In this document: positions 1 through 5,975 of the stretch, piece by piece
Layout of the letters: each line of letters begins with the position of its first letter
Position numbering within the stretch: the first letter of the stretch is position 1
Origin: Kiritimatiellia bacterium
GTDB taxonomy: Bacteria; Verrucomicrobiota; Kiritimatiellia; RFP12; UBA3636
Length of the DNA: 7,094 nucleotides
Assembly: GCA_017450425.1 (NCBI GenBank)
Contig: JAFSUV010000131.1
Span: 1 to 7,094, forward strand
Reading direction: 5' to 3'
Notes under the pieces: generated by a model
What the model was told of the DNA's origin: nothing
What the model saw: the letters and a program-made list of their open reading frames with translations, nothing else
The model's database searches: none
Made by a program: the position numbers and the translations under genes

Positions 1-746
1 CGCGCGACATCCTTGCGCACAAGGACGCCGACGGCGCGCCGCTCGTCGAAAAGATCCTCGACACGGCGGGGCAGAAGGGGACGGGCAAGTGGACCGGCAT
101 CGCCGCGCTGGACGAAGGCGTCCCGCTCACGCTCATCGGCGAAGCGGTCTTCGCGCGCTGCCTCTCGGCGATGAAGGACGAGCGCGTCGAGGCGGCGAAA
201 GCCTACGCGCGCAAAACGCCCGCCTTTTCAGGCGACAGGAAGGAGTTCGTCGAAGCGATCCGTCAGGCGCTGTTCGCCTCGAAGATCGTTTCGTACGCGC
301 AGGGCTACACCCTCATGCGCACGGCGGCGAAGACATACGGGTGGAATCTCAACTACGGCGGGATCGCGCTCATGTGGCGCGGCGGCTGCATCATCCGCAG
401 CGTGTTCCTCGGCAAGATAAAGGAGGCGTTCGACAAAAATCCCGCGCTCTCCAATCTCCTGCTCGATCCGTATTTCAAATCGACGATGGAAAGCCTCGTG
501 CCGGCCTGGCGCAAGGTGGTCGCGGCGGCGGTTTCGGCCGGCGTGCCCGTCCCGGCGATGTCGGCCGCGCTGGCGTATTTCGACGGCTACACGAGCGCCC
601 GCCTTCCGGCCAATCTTTTGCAGGCCCAGCGCGACTATTTCGGCGCCCACACCTACGAGAGGCTCGACGCGCCGCGCGGCAAGTTCTTCCACACGGACTG
701 GACCGGCCTCGGCGGCAAAACGTCGGCTTCGACGTACAACGCGTAG
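1..746 (+). CDS. gnd: 6-phosphogluconate dehydrogenase, decarboxylating (C-terminal part, 5' end outside window)
   Basis: This cytoplasmic enzyme of the oxidative pentose phosphate pathway converts 6-phosphogluconate to ribulose-5-phosphate and CO2 while reducing NAD(P)+. The first full codon is at position 3, and about 247 residues are visible, so the N-terminal Rossmann domain is missing. What remains is the all-helical C-terminal domain. It shows the family motif KGTGKWT near the left edge, then KIVSYAQGY, WNLNYGGIA, GCIIR, LLLDPYFK and LPANLLQAQRDYFGAHTYERLD. It ends FFHTDW followed by WTGxGGxxSxSxYNA. That tail resembles animal and yeast 6PGD more than the shorter E. coli Gnd tail; in the family it reaches over the partner subunit's active site. 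The stop is TAG at 744-746. The gene converges on the DUF4380-like gene with 48 nt between stop codons. Identification is very secure. Cofactor preference cannot be judged because the Rossmann domain is absent. Confidence 0.97.
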   Translation, partial: RDILAHKDADGAPLVEKILDTAGQKGTGKWTGIAALDEGVPLTLIGEAVFARCLSAMKDERVEAAKAYARKTPAFSGDRKEFVEAIRQALFASKIVSYAQGYTLMRTAAKTYGWNLNYGGIALMWRGGCIIRSVFLGKIKEAFDKNPALSNLLLDPYFKSTMESLVPAWRKVVAAAVSAGVPVPAMSAALAYFDGYTSARLPANLLQAQRDYFGAHTYERLDAPRGKFFHTDWTGLGGKTSASTYNA

Positions 747-747
747 C

Positions 748-771
748 GCGGCCCGGCCCGGACGGGGCCGC
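748..771 (+). terminator. GC-rich hairpin just after gnd, possible terminator
   Basis: A GC-only inverted repeat starts two bases after the gnd stop. Positions 748-754 (GCGGCCC) pair with 765-771 (GGGCCGC). An alternative pairing is 754-759 (CGGCCC) with 765-770 around a 5-nt loop. No T-tract follows, so an intrinsic terminator is only a guess. It could instead protect the mRNA 3' end or slow polymerase where the two convergent genes meet. Confidence 0.35.
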
Positions 772-794
772 CAAGGAGGATCGCCGATCGCGCC

Positions 795-1817
795 TCAGAG
801 CCGCCGCAGCGCTTCCGCTGCGGTGGCTCCGGGGAAAAACGAGAACTCCATTTCAAGCGGTTGCGCGCCGATCGCCGTGAACTCCAGCTCAAGGTACTTT
901 TCGCCGCCTTCGTCGCGCTTGCCGTGCCAGCCGGTGTAGAGCTGGGCGCGCCCGTGCTTGGGGAACGGGTAGTCAAGCGTGTCGCCCGCCCCGGCGATGC
1001 GATGCGCCACAAGCGCGCCGTCGGGATAGCCCACGGCGATGGCGTCGCCGTCGAAGAAGAGTTTGCCGGAAACGGCGTCCGGATCGATCGCGAGCGTCGT
1101 CACGGACGATTCCGGCGCCGGTGCGCCACGGACCGCGAAGACGCCGCGCTCGATGCTTCCGCCGTCGTTCAAGCGGCCGAGCCCCGTCTTGCGCAGCGCG
1201 ACTTCGGCACTCCACGGAACCTGCGCGATCGACCACACGTGCCATTCGTCCTCTTCCGCAGGAAGTCCGGCCTCCGGATCGGGCGCTTCAGGCGCGCGCA
1301 CGAGACGCGACACGACGCGAAGAGTCCCGTTTTCGAGCGAAACGCTGCGGTGTACGCCGTACGGACACGCATCGCCGCCGGACGCAAAGGGCGAGTCCAT
1401 CGAAATGGAGTCCGCACCGCCTTCGCCGGTGTCGCGCACTTTGAACGAGGCGCTGTCGAAATGCGCGGGCGGCGGCCAGCTCCGGCCTTTCTTTATGGCC
1501 GACCAAAGGTTCTGAGGCCCTATCCAGGATTTTTCGCCTCCGTGGTTCTTCCAGCCGTTTAAATCGATCGCGCCGGCGGGGGCGTTCCAAAAAAGGTTGC
1601 GCTTGGCGTCCACAGTGGTGAACGACATCACGCGGCCGCCGTACTGCGGGGCAATGACCGCCTCCGCCCCGGAGGAGTCCTTGAGCACGCGCGCGTCCGG
1701 AGCAGTTTCGGCTGCGGTGCGCACGGGCAACGAGGCGAGGGTCGCCGACGCGATCGCGCAAGCCGAAATCGAGCGCATTTTGCAGTTGCGGTTTGAACGT
1801 TGGAAGTTGGTTTGCAT
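795..1817 (-). CDS. Exported DUF4380-like protein (galactose-mutarotase-like fold), function unknown
   Basis: The product is 340 residues. It appears to be exported: after Met14 come a basic residue and a hydrophobic stretch (about residues 17-30), then a plausible signal peptidase I site near RTAAE (residues 33-37). Either Met1 (1817) or Met14 (1778) could be the start, because neither has a clear Shine-Dalgarno. The mature part is predicted beta-rich. It carries GGRVMSF (60-66), NLFWN (74-78) and GGEKSWIGPQNLW (93-105), a pattern I associate with DUF4380 proteins. Those are thought to resemble the aldose-1-epimerase/galactose mutarotase beta-sandwich and often occur in polysaccharide-degrading bacteria. 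Carbohydrate binding or processing in the periplasm or outside the cell is inferred, not shown. The gene is monocistronic here, divergent from the ymdB-like gene and convergent with gnd. A consensus -10 box lies about 47 nt upstream of Met1. Confidence 0.72.
   Translation of the reverse strand: MQTNFQRSNRNCKMRSISACAIASATLASLPVRTAAETAPDARVLKDSSGAEAVIAPQYGGRVMSFTTVDAKRNLFWNAPAGAIDLNGWKNHGGEKSWIGPQNLWSAIKKGRSWPPPAHFDSASFKVRDTGEGGADSISMDSPFASGGDACPYGVHRSVSLENGTLRVVSRLVRAPEAPDPEAGLPAEEDEWHVWSIAQVPWSAEVALRKTGLGRLNDGGSIERGVFAVRGAPAPESSVTTLAIDPDAVSGKLFFDGDAIAVGYPDGALVAHRIAGAGDTLDYPFPKHGRAQLYTGWHGKRDEGGEKYLELEFTAIGAQPLEMEFSFFPGATAAEALRRL
798..829 (-). terminator. Long hairpin over the 3' end of the DUF4380-like gene
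   Basis: A 14-bp inverted repeat (798-811 with 816-829) has a 4-nt loop and one G-T wobble. It covers the last eleven codons of the minus-strand gene and abuts its TGA stop. The stem is very GC-rich, but neither strand has a T-tract after it. It may act as a factor-assisted or bidirectional terminator between the convergent genes, or as an mRNA 3'-end stabiliser. The structure is certain from sequence; the role is inferred. Confidence 0.4.
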
Positions 1818-1863
1818 GGAAGGGGGAGGAAAAATTGCCTGTAAACGTTTGTACGGTCCGGCG

Positions 1864-1869
1864 ATTATA
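1864..1869 (-). promoter_or_regulatory. Probable -10 box for the DUF4380-like gene
   Basis: On the minus strand, 1869 to 1864 reads TATAAT, a perfect sigma70-type -10 hexamer in a GC-rich background. Transcription would start near 1857, giving a leader of about 40 nt before the ATG at 1817. No good -35 hexamer sits 16-18 nt upstream, so an activator or a weak -35 may be involved. The 113-nt intergenic region must also drive the divergent ymdB-like operon. I see no convincing plus-strand promoter, although TATACC at 1866-1871 overlaps the same site. Confidence 0.45.
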
Positions 1870-1930
1870 CCGAAAAGGCGACCTCGGCGCGCGGCTTCGC
1901 GAACCCGGGAAACATGATAGACTTGGCGGC

Positions 1931-2710
1931 ATGAAGATACTGTGCGTCGGAGACATTGTCGGGGAGCCGGGGAGGCGCGCCTTCAGGGCGCTCGTGCCGC
2001 CGCTGCGGGACGCCGGAGATTTCGGCGCGGTCGTGGTCAATGCGGAGAACGCGGCCGGCGGGCGCGGGATCACGGCGGCGATAGCGGACGAACTGTTCGC
2101 CGCAGGAGCCGACGCGATAACGCTCGGCGACCACACCTGGGATCAAAAGGACGCCGCGGCGTTCCTTTCCCGCGAAAAACGCGCGGTGAGGCCGGCGAAC
2201 TATTCGGCGCAATGTCCGGGGCGCGGTTGGACCGTTGTGAGTTCGCCCGTCGGGCGCTTCGCCGTGGTGAACCTCCTCGGACGCGTTTTCATGAATCCGG
2301 TTGACAATCCGTTCACCGCCGTTGACGGCCTGCTTGGAGGGGCGGTGCCGCGCGACGTGCCGGTCGTCGTGGATTTCCACGCGGAGGCCACGAGCGAAAA
2401 GATCGCCATGGGGTGGTACCTCGACGGTCGCGTCGCCGCGGTTTTCGGCACGCACACCCATGTGCCGACTGCGGACGCCAAAGTGCTGCCGAAGGGCACG
2501 GGGTACATCACCGACGTCGGCATGACCGGGCCGGAGGTTTCGGTGATCGGCCGCGAGGTCGCCCCGGTGCTGACGAAGTTCACCACCGACATGCCGGCCA
2601 AGTTCGAAGTCGCAAAGGGGCGGGTCGCGCTCGAAGGCTGCGTTTTCGACATCGACGCCGCGACAAAGCGTTGCCGCTCCGTCCGGCAAGTCCGCCTTTT
2701 GCTCGATTAG
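1931..2710 (+). CDS. ymdB: YmdB/TIGR00282-family metallophosphoesterase
   Basis: The product is 259 residues, close to the 264 of Bacillus subtilis YmdB, a dinuclear-metal phosphodiesterase reported to act on 2',3'-cyclic nucleotides and to influence biofilm and motility decisions. The ATG at 1931 is chosen because it gives the family N-terminus MKILCVGDIVGEPGRRA. The frame is open back to 1793, but that extension is unrelated and overlaps the divergent gene. Metal-site residues line up without gaps to YmdB numbering: Asp8, Glu39, Asn40, His68, His150 (DFHAEATSEK), His175 and His177 (GTHTHVPTAD). ITDVGMTGP is also present. One difference stands out: the usual GNH motif reads GDHTWD, so Asn67 is Asp. 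The branching-enzyme gene follows after 21 nt, so the two are probably co-transcribed. No strong Shine-Dalgarno is visible. The family assignment is very secure; substrate and physiological role in this organism are unknown. Confidence 0.93.
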   Translation: MKILCVGDIVGEPGRRAFRALVPPLRDAGDFGAVVVNAENAAGGRGITAAIADELFAAGADAITLGDHTWDQKDAAAFLSREKRAVRPANYSAQCPGRGWTVVSSPVGRFAVVNLLGRVFMNPVDNPFTAVDGLLGGAVPRDVPVVVDFHAEATSEKIAMGWYLDGRVAAVFGTHTHVPTADAKVLPKGTGYITDVGMTGPEVSVIGREVAPVLTKFTTDMPAKFEVAKGRVALEGCVFDIDAATKRCRSVRQVRLLLD

Positions 2711-2717
2711 CCTCCAC

Positions 2718-2722
2718 GGAAG
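2718..2722 (+). promoter_or_regulatory. Likely ribosome binding site of the branching enzyme gene
   Basis: GGAAG lies 9 nt before the ATG at 2732 but only 3 nt before the upstream in-frame TTG at 2726. The spacing favours the ATG. The match to the anti-Shine-Dalgarno is moderate. Confidence 0.45.
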
Positions 2723-2731
2723 CCTTTGGCA

Positions 2732-4771
2732 ATGCCACGCGAAAGATACCCGACCGCCGATCCCCTCCTCAAGCCGTTCATGCCGGTCATCGAGCGGCGC
2801 GCGATGCGCTTCCGGGCGCTGGAGCGCAAACTCGCGTCGGGGACGGCTTCCGGCAGATTGGAGGATTTCGCGTCCGCCCACGAATACTACGGCATGCACC
2901 TCATTGCGGGCGGACGGCGCGTTTTCCGCGAACACGCGCCGAACGCCGAGCGCATCTGGCTTGTCGGGGATTTCAGCGGCTGGGAGCGGCGGGCGGAGTT
3001 TGAACTCGCGCGCATCCCGGACGGGTCGGGCGATTGGAGCCTCGAACTGCCGGCCGGCGCCGTGCGGCACGGGCAGTTCTACCACCTCGAGCTCGCGTGG
3101 CGCGGCGGCGAAGGGGTGCGGCTGCCGGCATACGCAAGGCGGTGCGTGCAGGACGGGGCGACGAAACTGTTCGCCGCGCAGGTGTGGGACGCGCCTGGCG
3201 GTGGCCATGCGTGGCGCGACGCCGCGTGGCGCGTGCCGCGCCGCGATCCCGTGATCTACGAAGCGCACGTGGGGATGGCGCGCGAAGAGCCCGTCGTCGG
3301 AACCTGGGACGACTTTAGGCGCGACGTGCTGCCGCGTGTCGCCGACGACGGCTTCAACACGCTGCAACTCATGGCCGTGATGGAGCATCCGTACTACGGC
3401 TCGTTCGGCTACCAAGTGTCGAACTTCTTCGCTTCGTCCTCTCGCTTCGGCACCCCGGAAGGCCTGAAAAGGCTCGTTGACGAGGCGCACGGCCGCGGAA
3501 TCGCGGTCATCATGGATCTCGTGCATTCCCACGCGGTGCTGAACGAGACGGAAGGGGTGGCGCGATTCGACGGCACTCCGTACTGCTATTGCCACGACGG
3601 AGCGCGCGGGCGCCACAGGGTGTGGGACAGCGCGCTGTTCGACTACGGGCGCGACCACACGCTGCATTTCCTGCTCTCGAACTGCAGGTTCTGGCTCGAC
3701 GAGTACCATTTCGACGGGTTCCGGTTCGATGGCGTGACGAGCATGCTCTACGACCACCACGGACTGGGGTGGGACTTCGGCTCCTACGACGACTACTTCG
3801 GAAGCCATGTGGACGAGGACGCCCTCGCGTATCTCGCCCTCGCGAACCGCGTCGTCCACGCAGTCCGGCCCGACGCCGTCACGATCGCCGAGGACGTTTC
3901 CGGCATGCCGGGTCTTGCGGCTCCGGCTTCCGAGGGCGGCGTCGGATTCGATTACCGCATGGCGATGGGCGTCACGGAAGCATGGGGGCGGCTCGTGCGG
4001 AAGGTGCGCGACGAGGACTGGCCCATGGGATGGCTCGCGTACCAGCTCGGCGACAAACGGCCGGACGAGCGCACCGTCTCGTACGCCGAGTGCCACGACC
4101 AGGCGCTGGTGGGCGGAAAGACGCTCTTTTTCGAATTGGCCGGGACTGCGGTTTACGACGCGATGCACCGCTCCTCCGGCTCCCTCGCGGCCGAGCGCGC
4201 CGTGGCGCTTGACAAACTCGTGCGGCTCGCCACTTTCGCGACCTGCGGCGGCGGATTCCTGGAATTCATGGGCAACGAGTTCGGGCACCCGGAGTGGATA
4301 GACTTCCCGCGCGAAGGAAACGGCTGGAGCTACTCGCACGCGCGCCGGCAGTGGAGCCTCAGGTTCGATCCCGCGCTGCGCTACGGGGCGATTGCCGCCT
4401 GGGAGAAGGCGTTCCTCGCGCTCGCCAAAGCGCGGCCGCACCTGTTCGAGAGCGGCGTCAAAGTGCTTGTGGCGGATGAAAGCGCCAAAGTCCTCGCCGT
4501 TTCCCGCGACGACCTGTTTTTTGTCTTCAACTTCCACCCGACGGCACCGGCCGCCGGGTGGTCGATGGCGGTGCCGCCCGGGCGCTACAGCATGGTGCTC
4601 GACAGCGATGCGCCGCAATTCGGCGGGAACGGCCCGGCGCGCCCCGATAGGCCCGCCGTTGCGCGTACGCAAAGCGAGCGCTGGGGCGAAAGCCGCGTCC
4701 TTGCGCTCCACGCCGACTTGCCGCCGCGCACGGCACTCGTGTTCGAGCGCGTGCGCGTTAGCGCGAATTAA
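2732..4771 (+). CDS. glgB: 1,4-alpha-glucan (glycogen) branching enzyme, eukaryote-like GH13_8 type
   Basis: This cytoplasmic enzyme cuts alpha-1,4 glucan chains and re-attaches the piece by an alpha-1,6 link, branching glycogen. The product is 679 residues from ATG 2732. A TTG two codons earlier (2726) is possible, but the GGAAG at 2718-2722 is better spaced for the ATG. A CBM48-like beta domain spans roughly residues 50-150 (VFREHAPNAERIWLVGDFSGW). A GH13 barrel follows, with DLVHSHA (Asp262), GFRFDGVTSMLY (nucleophile Asp333), IAEDVSGMPGL (acid/base Glu387) and ECHDQALVGGKT (transition-state stabiliser Asp456). Then come FMGNEFGHPEWIDFPREG and a C-terminal all-beta domain. These motifs match human and plant branching enzymes more closely than E. 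coli GlgB. All catalytic residues are present, so it should be active. It lies 21 nt downstream of the ymdB-like gene and overlaps the convergent M50-like gene by 14 nt. Confidence 0.96.
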   Translation: MPRERYPTADPLLKPFMPVIERRAMRFRALERKLASGTASGRLEDFASAHEYYGMHLIAGGRRVFREHAPNAERIWLVGDFSGWERRAEFELARIPDGSGDWSLELPAGAVRHGQFYHLELAWRGGEGVRLPAYARRCVQDGATKLFAAQVWDAPGGGHAWRDAAWRVPRRDPVIYEAHVGMAREEPVVGTWDDFRRDVLPRVADDGFNTLQLMAVMEHPYYGSFGYQVSNFFASSSRFGTPEGLKRLVDEAHGRGIAVIMDLVHSHAVLNETEGVARFDGTPYCYCHDGARGRHRVWDSALFDYGRDHTLHFLLSNCRFWLDEYHFDGFRFDGVTSMLYDHHGLGWDFGSYDDYFGSHVDEDALAYLALANRVVHAVRPDAVTIAEDVSGMPGLAAPASEGGVGFDYRMAMGVTEAWGRLVRKVRDEDWPMGWLAYQLGDKRPDERTVSYAECHDQALVGGKTLFFELAGTAVYDAMHRSSGSLAAERAVALDKLVRLATFATCGGGFLEFMGNEFGHPEWIDFPREGNGWSYSHARRQWSLRFDPALRYGAIAAWEKAFLALAKARPHLFESGVKVLVADESAKVLAVSRDDLFFVFNFHPTAPAAGWSMAVPPGRYSMVLDSDAPQFGGNGPARPDRPAVARTQSERWGESRVLALHADLPPRTALVFERVRVSAN

Positions 4772-5546
4772 TGGCGTCGAGCGTCCAGAGATAAGTGTCG
4801 GCCACGGTGCGGGCGAGATCGCTCCACGCCTCGGCCTGCGCCGCTCCGCAGAGGACCACGACCGCAAGCCACAGCGCAAAGGCGTTGAGGACCAGCAGGA
4901 GAATCGTGGAAAAAAAGAAGCCGTAGGCGTCGAGATCCGTCTGGTACTGCAGGAGCGCGTTCACGGTCCAGCAGAAGTGGAAGCCCCACGCAACGCCGGC
5001 AACGGCGGCGAAGACGCCGATTGCAGTGTCGCCGCCAAAGGCCGGAATCGGCCGGGTCGCGCCGAATGCGGCGAGGACGCCGGCAAGCGGAAGCGGGAAA
5101 AAATAGGGCGCGAGCAAAATGGCCGCATTGCGGCGGGAAATATCGACCGATCCCGCATCCTTGCCGATCTTGAGGCGCGAAACCTTTGCGCCGGAAAGCA
5201 GCCCGAAGAGGGCGTGGGTCGCTTCGTGCACCGCCACGTAGGAAACCGGCGGGACGCGCCTGAAAACGAAGAAAAGCGCAAAGACGAAGAATCCGGCGGC
5301 GAAAAAGACGCACGGCGCGGGCACTCCGGCGACAAGCCACGCGGCGCGGCGGGGCAGGAAGACTTCCAGCCCGATGGCGCGCACGATGCCCGGGAGGGCC
5401 GGAAGGAGCGCAAGTGCGACAAGGAAAAGGACGCCGAGGAGCGCTTTGGAAGGCGGCCGGCGCAGCGCCGCGCGGTCGGAAGCGCTGAGCGAAAGGCGCC
5501 TTTGAGGAGCCAAAATTTTGCTATTGACCTTTTTACCGGTTTCCAT
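4758..5546 (-). CDS. M50-like integral-membrane zinc metalloprotease
   Basis: The product is 262 residues and mostly hydrophobic. Apparent membrane segments are near residues 35-57, 70-96, 141-162, 173-200 and 208-234. An HExxH zinc motif, HEATH (107-111), is followed by ALFGLLSGAKVSRLKIGKDAG, typical of M50/M50B-like peptidases (HExxH plus a small Gly-rich loop). LAPYFFPL (145-152), WGFHFCW (187-193) and QTDLDAYGFFFS (202-213) also fit this group; Asp204 or Asp206 could be the third zinc ligand. M50 proteases cut membrane-bound substrates such as anti-sigma factors, but no substrate is suggested here. The ATG at 5546 has no good Shine-Dalgarno and lies beside the -10 box of the opposite-strand rpsT promoter. 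A later non-ATG start before the first membrane segment is possible. The stop overlaps the end of the branching-enzyme gene. The protease family is likely; the activity is unproven. Confidence 0.75.
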   Translation of the reverse strand: METGKKVNSKILAPQRRLSLSASDRAALRRPPSKALLGVLFLVALALLPALPGIVRAIGLEVFLPRRAAWLVAGVPAPCVFFAAGFFVFALFFVFRRVPPVSYVAVHEATHALFGLLSGAKVSRLKIGKDAGSVDISRRNAAILLAPYFFPLPLAGVLAAFGATRPIPAFGGDTAIGVFAAVAGVAWGFHFCWTVNALLQYQTDLDAYGFFFSTILLLVLNAFALWLAVVVLCGAAQAEAWSDLARTVADTYLWTLDAINSR

Positions 5547-5552
5547 TATGCT
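5524..5552 (+). promoter_or_regulatory. Sigma70-type promoter of rpsT
   Basis: The -35 box TTGACC (5524-5529) and the -10 box TATGCT (5547-5552) are separated by an optimal 17 nt. The region is AT-richer than its surroundings. Transcription would start near 5559, leaving a leader of about 34 nt before the rpsT ATG. The promoter lies inside the first codons and start of the divergent M50-like gene, so expression of the two may interfere. Confidence 0.78.
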
Positions 5553-5581
5553 ACCCGACCTTGAACCGCAACAAAGTCATT

Positions 5582-5586
5582 AGGAG
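5582..5586 (+). promoter_or_regulatory. Ribosome binding site of rpsT
   Basis: AGGAG sits 6 nt before the rpsT ATG. It is the clearest Shine-Dalgarno in the window, as expected for a highly expressed ribosomal protein gene. Confidence 0.85.
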
Positions 5587-5592
5587 CATCTC

Positions 5593-5856
5593 ATGCCCAA
5601 CATCAAGAGCGCTGCAAAGCGCGATGCCGTTTCCAAGGCGCGTCGCCTCGTCAACAATGCCAACAAGAGCCGTCTCCGGACTGCCCGCAAGACTTTCCTT
5701 GCCGCCGTCGAGGGTGGCGACGCCGCTGCTGCTGGCGAAGCGTTTCGCGTGTTCTCCGGCGAGATCGACAAGGCCGCCAAGAAAGGCGCCATCTCGAAGA
5801 ACGCGGCGAACCGCCGCAAGTCCCGCGCCCAGGCGCTCGTGGCCAAGAAGGCCTAG
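5593..5856 (+). CDS. rpsT: 30S ribosomal protein S20
   Basis: The product is 87 residues, the normal length for S20, which binds 16S rRNA early in assembly of the small ribosomal subunit. The family pattern is clear: MPNIKSAAKRDAVSKARRLVN at the start, a Lys/Arg-rich all-helical middle (NKSRLRTARKTF, then DKAAKKGAISKNAANRRKSR) and a short basic end ALVAKKA. The helices should form the usual three-helix bundle. It is a single-gene transcription unit, as is common for rpsT, with its own promoter (5524-5552), Shine-Dalgarno (5582-5586) and terminator (5888-5916). In other bacteria S20 can repress its own translation; nothing in the short leader here proves that. Confidence 0.98.
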   Translation: MPNIKSAAKRDAVSKARRLVNNANKSRLRTARKTFLAAVEGGDAAAAGEAFRVFSGEIDKAAKKGAISKNAANRRKSRAQALVAKKA

Positions 5857-5887
5857 GCGCCGCTGCGCAACAGCGCGGTTCCAGCGA

Positions 5888-5916
5888 AAAGACCCGGCGC
5901 GTCGCGCCGGGTCTTT
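5888..5916 (+). terminator. Bidirectional rho-independent terminator between rpsT and the lptE-like gene
   Basis: A perfect 13-bp stem (5888-5900 with 5904-5916, AAAGACCCGGCGC and its complement) closes a 3-nt loop. On the plus strand the stem ends in TTT and continues CGTTTCG. On the minus strand it ends in TTTT. The A and T arms let it stop rpsT (+) and also the convergent lipoprotein gene (-), whose stop codon lies about 60 nt to the right. Confidence 0.88.
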
Positions 5917-5929
5917 CGTTTCGTCCGGG

Positions 5930-5943
5930 GCGCTGCGCAGCGC
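5930..5943. repeat. 14-bp perfect palindrome beside the terminator, with an imperfect copy on the other side
   Basis: GCGCTGCGCAGCGC is a perfect palindrome. The stretch 5931-5948 closely resembles 5861-5879: both begin CGCTGCGCA and end GCGCGGT, with small differences between. The pair lies symmetrically around the terminator. It could be a decayed local duplication or copies of a dispersed intergenic palindrome. The short length and GC-rich background make chance possible. Confidence 0.4.
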
Positions 5944-5975
5944 GCGGTCTCGCCTCCCGGACGCGAGCGTGCCGC

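Noticed and set aside
773..780. AAGGAGGA, a perfect Shine-Dalgarno-like sequence between gnd and the DUF4380-like gene
   Set aside because: No ATG, GTG or TTG follows at a usable distance on the plus strand, and the region leads into the antisense of another gene.
861..1562. A 233-codon plus-strand open frame opposite the DUF4380-like gene
   Set aside because: The minus-strand product has a signal peptide and family motifs; the plus-strand translation is Arg/Ala-rich with no family features.
1793..1930. A 46-codon N-terminal extension of the YmdB homologue from a TTG at 1793
   Set aside because: It overlaps the start of the divergent gene, has no similarity to the family, and the ATG at 1931 gives the exact YmdB N-terminus.
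1865..4879. A 1004-codon open frame on the minus strand, antisense to both the ymdB-like gene and the branching enzyme
   Set aside because: It lies opposite two genes with certain identities, its translation is Arg/His/Pro/Val-rich without recognisable domains, and GC-rich codon bias readily leaves antisense frames free of stops.
4392..5564. A 390-codon plus-strand open frame across the end of the branching enzyme and the M50-like gene
   Set aside because: It is out of frame with the branching enzyme, antisense to a protein with clear membrane segments and HExxH, and its Lys/Arg/Glu-rich translation looks like a shadow.
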